Notes: a model not told the origin generated them from the sequence alone. A stretch of 64,000 nt of DNA from Winogradskyella eximia (GCF_003386165.1 NZ_QRDV01000004.1:124001-188000); one strand, 5' to 3'; positions 31,672 through 40,710 are shown, counted from the stretch's first letter. Program-made: numbers and translations.

Positions 31672-34600
31672 ATGACTGATAAGAAAACAACAAAAATTAC
31701 TAATATTTTAAATGAGCTTAACAATGAAAAGATAAATACCTGGTTTGATTTAGGTTTATTCATGGATAAATTTAAAGAGAAAAATTTACCATCTGCTTTT
31801 AAAGGTAATGCCTCTACTTTCGATTCACATGTGGAGAAAGGAGGTATTGCATTCTTAACGTTTTATTTTACAATTGATGGTATAACGGTAGAAACTGAAA
31901 AGTATGCCAAAACTTTTAAGAACATATATCCAGATATTCCTATTCACTTTATTGCTGGAGAAATTAAAGAGGAAGCGGATGAGTTAATTCCTAAAGGTGC
32001 ATTCAAAAAAGTAATTCCAGAAATGGAAGCTTTTGATGCTTGGCCTTTATATAAAGATTTCTTTCAGATTAAAATGGAACGAGGTAGTGAAGCTTACAAT
32101 AATCTTATTGGTAAGTTTTGGGCTGAGGTTTTAGTTATTGTAGAAAAATTAGGTAGTTATATCGAAGAGAATGATATTTCGTTGTTATATCTTATAAATG
32201 TCTGTTCTAATCCAGGTAATGTGTCGTTGGCTTTGGCTACGGTTTTAATTTCAGAATACTTAGGCATTCCGGTCATTAACAATAATCACGATTTTTATTG
32301 GGAAGGTGGAAACAGAGCAGTAGAAATAAAGAAAAAAGGGCTTAAAAAAGGGCCAAGAGATTTCTTTTTCCATAATGCACATGTTGGTGAGTTTTTCTCA
32401 ATTATAGAAACTATTTATCCATGGGAAAGTCGCTCTTGGATGAATGTAAATATCAATAGAATTCAACAAGACCATTTAATAAATATTAATGGACATAATC
32501 CTGCCAATGTTGCATTGTTAGGTACAGCAGTAGATACCAAAATGCATCAAATGAGTAAGCGTGATATTATTAAAGCGTTCATGCAAGTGTCTACTATTTT
32601 TGCGAATAAAAAAGATACAATTACAGTTCATACAGCCGCACACCATACAGAAAGTAAACGCTCTTTAAAACCTATATTATTAGGATATAAAACTATTAAA
32701 GATTTCGATTTTGTAAATAACAACATCGTGTTTTTACAACCTACAAGAGTTATTAGTAGAAAGTCTATTGAGTTGAATTTTAAACTCATTAAACGTTTGT
32801 TCTCTTACGATGCTTTTGCGGATAAGTTTATTACCAATCCACAATTAAAATTATCCTTAATCGTTTCCGGACCCATTCCTCATGGTCAGCAGAATTATTA
32901 TGAAGACTTAAAAAAAGACTTTAAAAAGTTTTTAAAAGACCTTCCAAAAGAATTTAGAAAACGTGTATTACTTGGGTTTTTGTTTAGCGAGTTCGATAAA
33001 AATGATTTTAAAAAGAAACACAAAAAACCTTTAGATATAAAGCAACTTTTTGATGTTGCCTCTTTAATTTTATTACCAAGCCAAACAGAAGGGCGAGGTT
33101 TGCCAATTATTGAAGCAGCAGCTTGTGGAACACCTATATTTTGCAGACAATACGAACCAAGAGAGGTTTATGATGAGGTTATTGGTCGTCACTTAGACGA
33201 GTCGCTTCGTCTTAATGTTTTAGAATTTAAAGGGTCTAAAGTACCAAAGAAATTAGCAGAAAGAATCTGTGACCATGTGTTTTATCCGCAAAACAGAATG
33301 GTAGATGTAACACACAATAGAAGTGTAATTAAAAAACGTTACAGCTTAGAATCCTTAGAAGATAATATCCGCTATATTTTACAGCGTATGTATTATCAGT
33401 TGGCTTCGGTTTCAATTGACGATAATCCTCAGGTAATTAATTTATTAAAACAATATAAAGCGTCTGTAGATTTTGAAAACGATGATCTTAATGCAATTCT
33501 CAATAAAAAAACGAGACATTATTTGCCTGGTTATGGTCGTTTATCTTTTATGCATTATTTAAAGTCGCTGATTGACCCAAGTTTCTTTAGAGTTGAACAG
33601 CAATTGGTAAAAGGACGAGTAATGCGTTATGCCAGAACGATGGAAAATGACATTCCAGATTTGGTAAATACGAATCTCGAAGTCATTCATAAATATTACA
33701 ATGCTATTGATGATATTTTTAAATATGTTGATGGCGAAATTTCTATTCGTCATGATCATGCTTTAGCGTATCGTCATAGAAATAAAAAATCGTATGCTTA
33801 TCAAGCTTTTACGCTTCAAGAGATAACAGGTTTGGTAAATATGATTTATACAGATGTTTTTAAACCAAAACATCTTCCAGATTTAACTTTAGCACCACAA
33901 TTTTTTGCCGATTGGGAATTAGCGCTTTTTCAGCTAACCAATAGTAAATCTTTAGGTATTGATGACCGAAAAATATTAACTAAGAATTTAAAAAAGAATG
34001 TGCCTAAAGGTTATTTTCCTGGACGTTACATTAAGCATGAATTAGAATATTTTGTGTTACAGCCAGTTAGAGCACAATTAAATTTAACAATACAGCAAGA
34101 GTTAACTTCAGAAATACTTGAAGCTAACGTAGATAAGTTAGAGAAAATCTACATTTTTATACATGAGGCAAGAATTACCAAATGGTTTTCTAGTGCAGAT
34201 ATTAAGGATTATTTAGAAAGCGGAAAAGAGCCAGAATTAGGCTTGTTGTATAGAGCAGGCGTTGTTCAGATTATTGAAACGAAGCAATGGTCAGAAGGTG
34301 TGCATTTTCCACAAATGGGAGCAAAGGCTATAAAGATTTTACGAGATATTAAAGCTGCAGATGGTTTCTTAATCACCAATGGCGAATCTGCGGCAATGAT
34401 GACAGATATTATAGAAATCGACCATTTCCATATCGGAAAAGTATTGTATGAAATGACAGCCAAAATTATGGGAATTCCTAAAGGCAGTGGATTTATTCAG
34501 TTTGTGCCAGCAGGTGTACGTACTACTTTGGCATATCCTACACCAATTCAAACCGCTAAGGATTTTGATAAGGTTCTTAAAAGCGATTTGTATCAAGATT

Positions 34601-35865
34601 TAAAAGATACATTAAGCGAAAAGGAGTTGTTGGGTATGATAACGAAAGATGCTATTGAAAACGGAACACCTATCGCTAAATTATTAATTCAGATTAAAGA
34701 GGGTTTAAAATTATCTAAAACCGTTGAAAAAGTAAAATCATCTTATGCAGGAGGCGTTTATGCAGACGGTTTACCTTGGAGTGGTGTTTTAGCTGAAATT
34801 GATACCAAAAAATACCATTGGAAATTTGCGGCACATATTGCCAATAAAGAACCTAAAAATGTACCAGCACTTGTAACAGAGTACAAGAAGAAAAGCAAAA
34901 ATCCAAATAAAATTGAGTTGGCTTGGAATGGTGGTTATATTTTAAATCCGGAATTGGTTGGTAAACTCGGACTGCCAGAAACCTATATTGGTTCGCCTTT
35001 AGGTTTGTTAATTATGGATAACAAAGTGTTTTGTCCACCACTTTTTAATAAACCTGCTTTTATCATTTATAAAAATGGCGATGTAGATATTAGAAAAGTG
35101 AATAGTAAAGCAGGTTTTATTATTAAAGAAAAAAGTAACGCAATAACTTTTTCTAGTAATAATTATAATAAGCATAGTAACACAGAGCCTTGTTTTTATG
35201 ATTTGTCTTATTCTGAAGAAATTTTTAAAGCCAAAGGAAATGTTATTGTAAGAATAGCAGGTAATACAGTCAAAGAAATTATTAAAACAAAATCAGACGA
35301 AGAGGTGCGAGTGATTCCTGTTGGAATTACATTATCTATTCCTGAAGCTTTATTTTTAGAAACCATGTTTGAAGAAGGTAAACCATTATCAATTCAATTA
35401 TTAGAGCCAGAAGAAAATCCTTATAAATGGGATGAGATTTCTTATGCAATTGAAGCAGGGCCAATGTTAATTGATGGCGGAAAACAAATTCTAAATATGG
35501 AAGACGAAGGTTGGAAAACCTCTAATTCCATAAAAACACAAGCAGCACGATTAGATTATACAGATATGCGTGGACCAAAAATTGCTGTTGGTATTACCAA
35601 AGAAGGTAAATTGATGGTATTGATGGTAAATGGTCGTATTAGAGAATCTGTTGGAGCAACACATTTTGATATGGTAGATATTCTTTTAAAATATGGAATG
35701 GATAAAGCTATGGGCTTTGATCCAGGTGGAAGTAGTACGTTAGTTGTAGATGGAAATATTATGAATATCTCACCATACAATAAAAATTATGAAAAAGATA
35801 TTTATGCCTTACCACCAGAACCAAGATTTGTAGCCAATGCTATTATGGGTTGGATTGAAGACTGA
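31672..35865 (+). CDS. giant fusion: GT4-like glycosyltransferase + unknown middle + phosphodiester glycosidase (NAGPA) domain
   Basis: 1397 aa. Residues about 50-580 are a GT-B glycosyltransferase: NNHDFYWEGGNRAVE (near 205), FLQPTRVISRKSIELNFKL, and TEGRGLPIIEAAACGTPIF (near 472). Residues about 590-1000 form a helix-rich region I do not recognise, ending in a part with FLITNGESAAMMTDIIEIDHFHIGK. From about 1030 to the end there is a NAGPA-like domain (PF09992): ELAWNGGYILNPE, SYAIEAGPMLIDGG, MVNGRIRESVGATHFDMVDIL and the diagnostic GFDPGGSSTLVVDG. NAGPA enzymes cleave the sugar-phosphate diester of GlcNAc-1-P linkages. There is no signal peptide, so the hydrolase domain is apparently cytoplasmic. 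A terminator follows. Confidence 0.8.
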   Translation: MTDKKTTKITNILNELNNEKINTWFDLGLFMDKFKEKNLPSAFKGNASTFDSHVEKGGIAFLTFYFTIDGITVETEKYAKTFKNIYPDIPIHFIAGEIKEEADELIPKGAFKKVIPEMEAFDAWPLYKDFFQIKMERGSEAYNNLIGKFWAEVLVIVEKLGSYIEENDISLLYLINVCSNPGNVSLALATVLISEYLGIPVINNNHDFYWEGGNRAVEIKKKGLKKGPRDFFFHNAHVGEFFSIIETIYPWESRSWMNVNINRIQQDHLININGHNPANVALLGTAVDTKMHQMSKRDIIKAFMQVSTIFANKKDTITVHTAAHHTESKRSLKPILLGYKTIKDFDFVNNNIVFLQPTRVISRKSIELNFKLIKRLFSYDAFADKFITNPQLKLSLIVSGPIPHGQQNYYEDLKKDFKKFLKDLPKEFRKRVLLGFLFSEFDKNDFKKKHKKPLDIKQLFDVASLILLPSQTEGRGLPIIEAAACGTPIFCRQYEPREVYDEVIGRHLDESLRLNVLEFKGSKVPKKLAERICDHVFYPQNRMVDVTHNRSVIKKRYSLESLEDNIRYILQRMYYQLASVSIDDNPQVINLLKQYKASVDFENDDLNAILNKKTRHYLPGYGRLSFMHYLKSLIDPSFFRVEQQLVKGRVMRYARTMENDIPDLVNTNLEVIHKYYNAIDDIFKYVDGEISIRHDHALAYRHRNKKSYAYQAFTLQEITGLVNMIYTDVFKPKHLPDLTLAPQFFADWELALFQLTNSKSLGIDDRKILTKNLKKNVPKGYFPGRYIKHELEYFVLQPVRAQLNLTIQQELTSEILEANVDKLEKIYIFIHEARITKWFSSADIKDYLESGKEPELGLLYRAGVVQIIETKQWSEGVHFPQMGAKAIKILRDIKAADGFLITNGESAAMMTDIIEIDHFHIGKVLYEMTAKIMGIPKGSGFIQFVPAGVRTTLAYPTPIQTAKDFDKVLKSDLYQDLKDTLSEKELLGMITKDAIENGTPIAKLLIQIKEGLKLSKTVEKVKSSYAGGVYADGLPWSGVLAEIDTKKYHWKFAAHIANKEPKNVPALVTEYKKKSKNPNKIELAWNGGYILNPELVGKLGLPETYIGSPLGLLIMDNKVFCPPLFNKPAFIIYKNGDVDIRKVNSKAGFIIKEKSNAITFSSNNYNKHSNTEPCFYDLSYSEEIFKAKGNVIVRIAGNTVKEIIKTKSDEEVRVIPVGITLSIPEALFLETMFEEGKPLSIQLLEPEENPYKWDEISYAIEAGPMLIDGGKQILNMEDEGWKTSNSIKTQAARLDYTDMRGPKIAVGITKEGKLMVLMVNGRIRESVGATHFDMVDILLKYGMDKAMGFDPGGSSTLVVDGNIMNISPYNKNYEKDIYALPPEPRFVANAIMGWIED

Positions 35866-35882
35866 TTTGAAGCATAAAGTTG

Positions 35883-35918
35883 AAAAAGAGGCAAATAGTG
35901 ATATTTGCCTCTTTTTTT
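35883..35918 (+). terminator. rho-independent terminator after the GT operon
   Basis: A 15-bp uninterrupted stem, AAAAAGAGGCAAATA / TATTTGCCTCTTTTT, with loop GTGA and a T-run, 17 bases past the stop. Confidence 0.92.
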
Positions 35919-35935
35919 ATTCAATTTATTCCTTA

Positions 35936-36090
35936 ATGCCTGGTTGAGCGTAGTCGAAACCTCTTTTATAGCGTAACATCACTTAGAGTGAAATTCCTTT
36001 TTTAGGAATTTTGTATAGAGAAGTTAACGAATTATAACAGTTCTCGATACAATTTTTTTTGTGCCTCAAAATCACTCTAACTGACGATTT
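35936..36090. repeat. structured intergenic repeat, probably dispersed
   Basis: The stretch holds a chain of inverted repeats: GGTTGAGCGTAGTCGAAACC (35942-35961), TCACT-TAG-AGTGA (35979-35991), AAATTCCT...AGGAATTT (35991-36011) and TTGTATAGAGAA / TTCTCGATACAA (36011-36052). Modules like TGAGCGTAGTCGAAA and TTCTCGATACAATTTTTT followed by ATCACTCxAACTGACG are, to my knowledge, widely scattered in flavobacterial genomes. No gene lies here. Confidence 0.6.
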
Positions 36091-36124
36091 ATTTTTTAAT
36101 ATAACGATTATTAGTAATCAAAAC

Positions 36125-37030
36125 TTATCCTAACAAATCCTCTAAAGCAGGTTTCAAATTCACATATTTAAAATCAAAACCTTCACTTTCTACTTTTTTA
36201 GAACAGACACGTTGACTTTCAAATAATAAAATATGCATCTCTCCTAAAACGAGTTTCATGGCAAACTTTGGAATGTTTGGTAGTAATAATGGACGACGAA
36301 GCACCTTTGCTGCAGCTTTAGTTAATTCTTTATTACTTACTGCATTCGGAGCAACTCCATTGTAAATACCTTCAAGACGATGCTGAACTGCATATACAAA
36401 AAGTGCTGCTAAGTCTTTAACATGAATCCAGCTTTGCCATTGTTTACCGCTTCCAAAGGCTGCACCAGCACCAAACTTTATAGGTTTTACAATTTCTGGT
36501 AATGCACCTCCATCTTTAGCTAAAACTAAACCAATTCTAATTTTGGCGACTTTACAGCCTAAATCTTTAAATCCATCTACAGCAGCTTCCCATTGGTGTA
36601 CTACTTTTCCTAAAAACGAATCTGAAATCTCAGTATTAGTTTCTTCGTAATAGTTTACTAAACTTGTTGGGTAAATGCCAATTGCACTAGCTGAAACGAC
36701 ATGGTCAATTTTATAATTATGCGTTTTTATAGTGTCTTGTAAAAGTTGTGCTGTTTTGGTACGGCTATCTAGAATTTCTTTTTTGTAACTGTCTGTCCAT
36801 CGTTTAGAAATAGAAGCGCCAACCATATTTATAATAGCAGTAACACCTTCAAAGCACTTGTGATCTATTTGGCGCTTATTAGGATTCCAATAGAAACCTT
36901 TATAATTTGTGTCTGTACTGAGTTTAGATTTTGAAGTGGTTAAATAATGGACATTTATTCCTTCAGTATGACATTTTTTTACAATTTCTTGTCCAATTAA
37001 TCCTGTAGCTCCTGTAATTAAAACGGTCAT
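36125..37030 (-). CDS. TIGR01777-family NAD(P)-dependent epimerase (SDR39U1/YfcH-like)
   Basis: 301 aa. Rossmann motif ITGATGLIGQEIVKKC at the N-terminus; VSASAIGIYPTS, KIRIGLVLAKDGGALPEIVKP and GSGKQWQSWIHVKDLA are the family's conserved blocks. The C-terminal DUF1731-like part (RPLLLPNIPKFAMKLVLGEMHILLFESQRV) confirms TIGR01777. Substrate unknown; the E. coli homologue is YfcH. It is the last gene of a minus-strand run beginning at 38811, with 141 bases after mnmD. Confidence 0.92.
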   Translation of the reverse strand: MTVLITGATGLIGQEIVKKCHTEGINVHYLTTSKSKLSTDTNYKGFYWNPNKRQIDHKCFEGVTAIINMVGASISKRWTDSYKKEILDSRTKTAQLLQDTIKTHNYKIDHVVSASAIGIYPTSLVNYYEETNTEISDSFLGKVVHQWEAAVDGFKDLGCKVAKIRIGLVLAKDGGALPEIVKPIKFGAGAAFGSGKQWQSWIHVKDLAALFVYAVQHRLEGIYNGVAPNAVSNKELTKAAAKVLRRPLLLPNIPKFAMKLVLGEMHILLFESQRVCSKKVESEGFDFKYVNLKPALEDLLG

Positions 37031-37171
37031 TTTTCTTTTTTAGTAAAGATACGAAAGGTCTAAACTGTGCGCATGAAATTTAGATTGGATTTAACGTTTG
37101 TAGTAGTAATAATTATACTTGCGCTAAATCGAGGATTTCAATGATGTGGTAAAGGTTTAAAGAACCTAATT

Positions 37172-37870
37172 TTAAACTGAAAGTTTTGTTGCTCTCAACA
37201 TTTCGCGTTTTCCTGGAGGTCCAGGCAATCGTTCAACAGTAAATCCAACGGCTTGCATTGCACGTCTCACGCTTCCTTTTGCAGAATAGGTGACTAAGAT
37301 ACCATTCTCTTTTAGCGCATTAAACATGATTTTAAAAATGTCTTCTGTCCATAAATCAGGCTGTACACGAGCTCCAAAAGCATCAAAGTATATGATATCA
37401 AATTTATCTTTGGCCTCTATCTCTTTAAAGAACTTTTGCTGTTTTTCTAATTTAAAAAGCGGTGTGATATCATGTGGTGTTTCCCAAGGCGTTTCATGTA
37501 GTTTTTCAAAGACTGCATTATGTGAAGTGGAAATCAATTCAACATAATTAAGCTGATTAATTTCTTCAATTTGAACAGGATAAGCCTCTACGCCAACATA
37601 ATTTAGCGGTAACTTTAATTTTTCCGCTTCAATTAAAGTTAAAAAAGCATTTAGTCCTGTGCCAAAACCAATTTCTAATATAGAAACCGGTTGTGATTCT
37701 GAAACCAATTCAGAATTACTAATTATATCAGTATAAAAAAACAAACCATGTTTTAAAAAAACGTGGTTTGCTTCTTGTATTGCACCATGAATAGAATGGT
37801 ATTGCTCGTTCCATTCTTCAATCTGTATGGTTTTTGAACCATCTGAGGTGGTAATTATTTTTCGCTTCAA
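37172..37870 (-). CDS. mnmD: tRNA 5-methylaminomethyl-2-thiouridine methyltransferase MnmD
   Basis: 232 aa, equal to the N-terminal methyltransferase domain of MnmC without the oxidase half. The N-terminus KRKIITTSDGSKTIQIEEWNEQYHSIHGAIQEA is characteristic, followed by the SAM motif VSILEIGFGTGLNAFLTLIEA and IIYFDAFGARVQPDLWTEDIF. It adds the last methyl group in mnm5s2U34 of tRNA. Starts one base after the stop of the heme-motif lipoprotein gene, so they are cotranscribed. Confidence 0.92.
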   Translation of the reverse strand: MKRKIITTSDGSKTIQIEEWNEQYHSIHGAIQEANHVFLKHGLFFYTDIISNSELVSESQPVSILEIGFGTGLNAFLTLIEAEKLKLPLNYVGVEAYPVQIEEINQLNYVELISTSHNAVFEKLHETPWETPHDITPLFKLEKQQKFFKEIEAKDKFDIIYFDAFGARVQPDLWTEDIFKIMFNALKENGILVTYSAKGSVRRAMQAVGFTVERLPGPPGKREMLRATKLSV

Positions 37871-37871
37871 A

Positions 37872-38330
37872 TTATTGAATCAGTAGTTTCTTAATTTTCG
37901 GAATAGGTCCTGTGCATTCTGTTTTATGACAATTTAAACAATTGTTTATCGCAGCATTATAGCGTTCCTTCAATTCTATATTAGACAGTGTGTCTACAAT
38001 AGCTTCTTGCGATTCAATAAAAACGTTTACAAAACTTTGCCAGTTTTCTGTTCTAGATTTACCATCAGTCATTTCAGCTGAGTGTAACTTTAATAAATCT
38101 AAAGGCAGTCTTGCTGGTGTTTCTCCGGCAACAATTTGTGCTTTTAATTGTTGGTTATACGCATACATAGCGTTCATAAAACCTGCCATTTCAGAAGGTT
38201 GGTACATGTCGTATTCAACTATCTTTTTTGTTGGTTCTTCTATTGCTTTATCTTTATTTTTACAGCTAAATAGTGTTAAAAATAAAAAAACAACAATGCC
38301 TAAAATCTTATTGTTTAAGTAAAACTCCAT
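37872..38330 (-). CDS. lipoprotein with a single c-type heme motif
   Basis: 152 aa from ATG at 38330. MEFYLNNKILGIVVFLFLTLFSC gives a lipobox. The frame is open to 38408, but the added residues precede the signal peptide and overlap the DUF4920 gene further. Near the C-terminus lies NNCLNCHKTECTGPIPKIKKL, with CxxCH for covalent heme binding, so this is likely a periplasmic monoheme cytochrome-like protein. A distal Met ligand is not obvious (candidates in MAGFMNAMYAY). It overlaps the DUF4920 gene by 23 bases. Confidence 0.75.
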   Translation of the reverse strand: MEFYLNNKILGIVVFLFLTLFSCKNKDKAIEEPTKKIVEYDMYQPSEMAGFMNAMYAYNQQLKAQIVAGETPARLPLDLLKLHSAEMTDGKSRTENWQSFVNVFIESQEAIVDTLSNIELKERYNAAINNCLNCHKTECTGPIPKIKKLLIQ

Positions 38331-38811
38331 CAGCTTCAAAACCATATTCAAATTTAGGATCTGTAATTGCAGCAATTTCTTCTTCAGATTTACCAGCATC
38401 TTCTGCATAGTGTCTTAATTCCTCAACAGAAGTTTCAGAAACATAAGCTTTTCCGTTCATTACAACTTCACCTTCAGCATTTAATGGCATAAAAAAACCG
38501 TAGTCTTTAAATTTTACCATTATCTGGTCTTTTCCATTAATATCAATTGTCATCCAACAGCCTTTTTTAGAGCATACCTCTTTTATTTTACCTCGCATTT
38601 TGGCATTTATAGTATCGCCTGCTTTTAAATCTTTATAACGCTCTAACATCCCTTTTGGATACATAGCATCTGTATCATTAATTTCTTTACCAAAAGAAGC
38701 ATATGCAATTTCTTTTTGCGCTTCTTCAGCTTGGTTGTCAGTAGCTTTTGTTTCGTTTTTACAAGATAGAGTAGCGAAACATATCGCTACGAGAAGAATC
38801 ATTTTTTTCAT
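38308..38811 (-). CDS. DUF4920 lipoprotein
   Basis: 167 aa. MKKMILLVAICFATLSCKNE has a lipobox (TLSC). The DUF4920 core is clear: KMRGKIKEVCSKKGCWMTIDINGKDQIMVKFKDYGFFMPLNAEGEVV. The Cys pair in EVCSKKGCWM suggests metal or disulfide chemistry, but the family is uncharacterised. It heads the minus-strand group that includes the heme-motif lipoprotein, MnmD and possibly the epimerase; the overlap with the heme gene suggests that these two work together. Confidence 0.85.
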   Translation of the reverse strand: MKKMILLVAICFATLSCKNETKATDNQAEEAQKEIAYASFGKEINDTDAMYPKGMLERYKDLKAGDTINAKMRGKIKEVCSKKGCWMTIDINGKDQIMVKFKDYGFFMPLNAEGEVVMNGKAYVSETSVEELRHYAEDAGKSEEEIAAITDPKFEYGFEADGVLLKQ

Positions 38812-38899
38812 TATTATATTTTTTTTGTTGAATTATTCCTGAATTGCGAAATTACAAAATTTAAGGGAATATTGTTTTTTTTTAACGGTATCGATTATG

Positions 38900-38907
38900 T
38901 ACTTTTG
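38900..38907 (+). promoter_or_regulatory. ilvE promoter -7 element
   Basis: TACTTTTG fits TAnnTTTG and is 19 bases before the ilvE ATG. The nearest upstream TTG (38872) is 25 bases away, slightly more than usual. Confidence 0.5.
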
Positions 38908-38926
38908 TTCTTAAATCTTAATAATT

Positions 38927-39994
38927 ATGGCTATTCATACAGATAAAATTAGTGTTGAAAAATCTAAAACATCTAAAATCGGAAATGTTGATTTTAGTAA
39001 TTTAACTTTTGGTCGCGAATTTACGGACCATATGTTTGTCTGTGATTATGAAGATGGAAAGTGGCAAAATCCAAAGGTCATACCATATCAAGCTATGAGT
39101 TATGAACCTTCGGCACGTGTTTTTCATTATGGACAAGCCGTTTTTGAAGGTATGAAAGCTTATAAGGATGATGACGGAAAGGTGTTTCTTTTTAGGCCGA
39201 AGCAAAACTTTGATAGAATTAATAAGTCTTCTGCACGTTTGGCAATGCCAGCTTTTCCTGAGAATTATTTTTTTGAAGGGTTAGAGACTTTATTAAAACT
39301 AGATAATGAGTGGATTAAGCCAGGAGTTGGTAATTCATTATACTTGCGTCCATTTGTTATAGCAACAGAACCTGCCATATCTGCTTCACCAGCAAATATG
39401 TATCGTTTTATGATTATTTGTTCTCCAGCAAAATCGTATTACAACTCAGCTGTTCGTGTATTAATAGCAGAGCATTTTAGTCGTTCTGCAAATGGTGGAG
39501 TTGGTGCTGCAAAAGCTGCAGGAAATTATGCTGCTCAGTTTTATCCAACAAGTTTGGCGCAACAAAAAGGATTTCAGCAAATCATATGGACAGATGCAGA
39601 TACACATACCTTCTTAGAAGAAGCAGGAACTATGAATGTGTTTTTTAGAGTGAATGATAAATTAATTACGGCACCTACAAGCGATAGAATTTTAGATGGT
39701 GTCACTAGAAAAAGTATTATTCAACTTGCAGAAGATTTAGGTATTACTTGCGAAGTAAGACAAGTCACAGTTGAGGAAATTAAAAACGCATCTAAAGATG
39801 GTAGTCTCAAAGAAATTTTCGGAGCAGGTACAGCTGCAGTGATTAGTCCAATTTCAGCATTTGAACATCATGAAGAATTATTTGAAATTGCTGAGGTAGA
39901 AGATTCTTATGCTAAGAAATTTAAACAAACCTTATTGAATATTCAACATAATCTATCTGAAGACAAACATGGATGGAGACGTGAAGTTAAATAA
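38927..39994 (+). CDS. ilvE: branched-chain amino acid aminotransferase
   Basis: 355 aa, the eukaryote-like (type II) length for class IV aminotransferases. Performs the last step of leucine, isoleucine and valine synthesis with PLP and glutamate. Visible marks are FHYGQAVFEGMKAYK, LYLRPFVIATEPAI, the PLP lysine in GGVGAAKAAGNYAAQFYP (near residue 195), DTHTFLEEAGTMNVFF and LDGVTRKSIIQLAEDLGI. It stands alone between a promoter and a strong bidirectional terminator. Confidence 0.95.
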   Translation: MAIHTDKISVEKSKTSKIGNVDFSNLTFGREFTDHMFVCDYEDGKWQNPKVIPYQAMSYEPSARVFHYGQAVFEGMKAYKDDDGKVFLFRPKQNFDRINKSSARLAMPAFPENYFFEGLETLLKLDNEWIKPGVGNSLYLRPFVIATEPAISASPANMYRFMIICSPAKSYYNSAVRVLIAEHFSRSANGGVGAAKAAGNYAAQFYPTSLAQQKGFQQIIWTDADTHTFLEEAGTMNVFFRVNDKLITAPTSDRILDGVTRKSIIQLAEDLGITCEVRQVTVEEIKNASKDGSLKEIFGAGTAAVISPISAFEHHEELFEIAEVEDSYAKKFKQTLLNIQHNLSEDKHGWRREVK

Positions 39995-40020
39995 TCAGTT
40001 GTTATAAAAGTTTATATAAA

Positions 40021-40048
40021 AAAAAGTAGCCGTGAGGCTACTTTTTTT
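40021..40048. terminator. bidirectional terminator between ilvE and the pyrophosphohydrolase gene
   Basis: AAAAAGTAGCC-GTGA-GGCTACTTTTTTT, perfect stem, with T-runs on both strands. The stop codon of the minus-strand gene overlaps its edge. Confidence 0.9.
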
Positions 40049-40433
40049 ATGATTCTAATATGGCTTTAATGTGTGGTTTAAAATAATTGGGTCCTTTTAA
40101 AACCTTGCCATCTTCTCTATATATAGGTTCACCATCTGCACCTAATTTGCTCATGTTGCTGCGTTGTATTTCCTCGAAAACTTCTTCAATTTTATGTTGC
40201 ATACCATGTTCTATAATGGTACCACATAATATGTAAAGCATATCGCCTAAAGCATCTGCAACTTCAACTAAGTCATTGTTATTTGCTGCTTCTAGGTATT
40301 CCTCGTTTTCTTCTCGCATGAGTTTATAACGTAGCATGTTTTTTTCAATTCCTAGGTCAGCTTTTGGAGTTTCTCGATGTCCAATTTTAAAAGCAGTATG
40401 GAATGCTTTTACAGCATTGATTTTGTCTTGCAT
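40047..40433 (-). CDS. MazG/PRA-PH-like nucleotide pyrophosphohydrolase
   Basis: 128 aa, all-alpha NTP pyrophosphatase fold. The metal-binding pattern is ExxEE in MREENEEYLEAA and ExxD in LVEVADALGDMLYILCGTII. The C-terminal SNMSKLGADGEPIYREDGKVLKGPNYFKPHI is typical of the phage/eukaryote-like subgroup. It likely hydrolyses a nucleoside triphosphate to the monophosphate and PPi; HisE activity is unlikely for this subgroup. The gene stands alone. Confidence 0.88.
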   Translation of the reverse strand: MQDKINAVKAFHTAFKIGHRETPKADLGIEKNMLRYKLMREENEEYLEAANNNDLVEVADALGDMLYILCGTIIEHGMQHKIEEVFEEIQRSNMSKLGADGEPIYREDGKVLKGPNYFKPHIKAILES

Positions 40434-40459
40434 AGTTGTAGTTTTAATCCTTATTTTTG
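40428..40459 (+). promoter_or_regulatory. promoter of the small membrane protein gene
   Basis: TTG at 40428-40430, 21 bases, then TATTTTTG at 40452-40459. This matches the flavobacterial TTG-N17-23-TAnnTTTG pattern, 15 bases before the ATG at 40475. Confidence 0.5.
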
Positions 40460-40474
40460 TATAAAAATAAGAAG

Positions 40475-40660
40475 ATGTTTAGTACTGGTCAATTGATTTT
40501 TGGAATATTATTTTTTATTGCCTTTGTTATCGTTGTTGGTTACCAATATCGTAAAGATCTTAATTTGCATAAACTGCATTATAAAGGTACTATTTGGGTA
40601 CTTATTGCATTTATAGGTTTTATAGGTATGATTGCTGCCATAAAATTTATTTTTATGTAA
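40475..40660 (+). CDS. small two-TM membrane protein
   Basis: 61 aa from ATG at 40475; a longer frame starts with a TTG inside the -7 element and is unlikely. Two membrane helices (LIFGILFFIAFVIVVGYQY and TIWVLIAFIGFIGMIAAIKFIF) joined by a basic loop RKDLNLHKLHYKG. Small proteins with this layout are widespread in flavobacteria; function unknown. A terminator follows. Confidence 0.7.
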   Translation: MFSTGQLIFGILFFIAFVIVVGYQYRKDLNLHKLHYKGTIWVLIAFIGFIGMIAAIKFIFM

Positions 40661-40710
40661 ACCCTATTATTTTTAGGTTGAAGTCTAGAAACATAAAAAA
40701 TTAGCACAAA

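Noticed and set aside
38331..38408. Longer N-terminus for the heme-motif lipoprotein
   Set aside because: It would put 26 residues before a normal lipoprotein signal and deepen the overlap with the DUF4920 gene.
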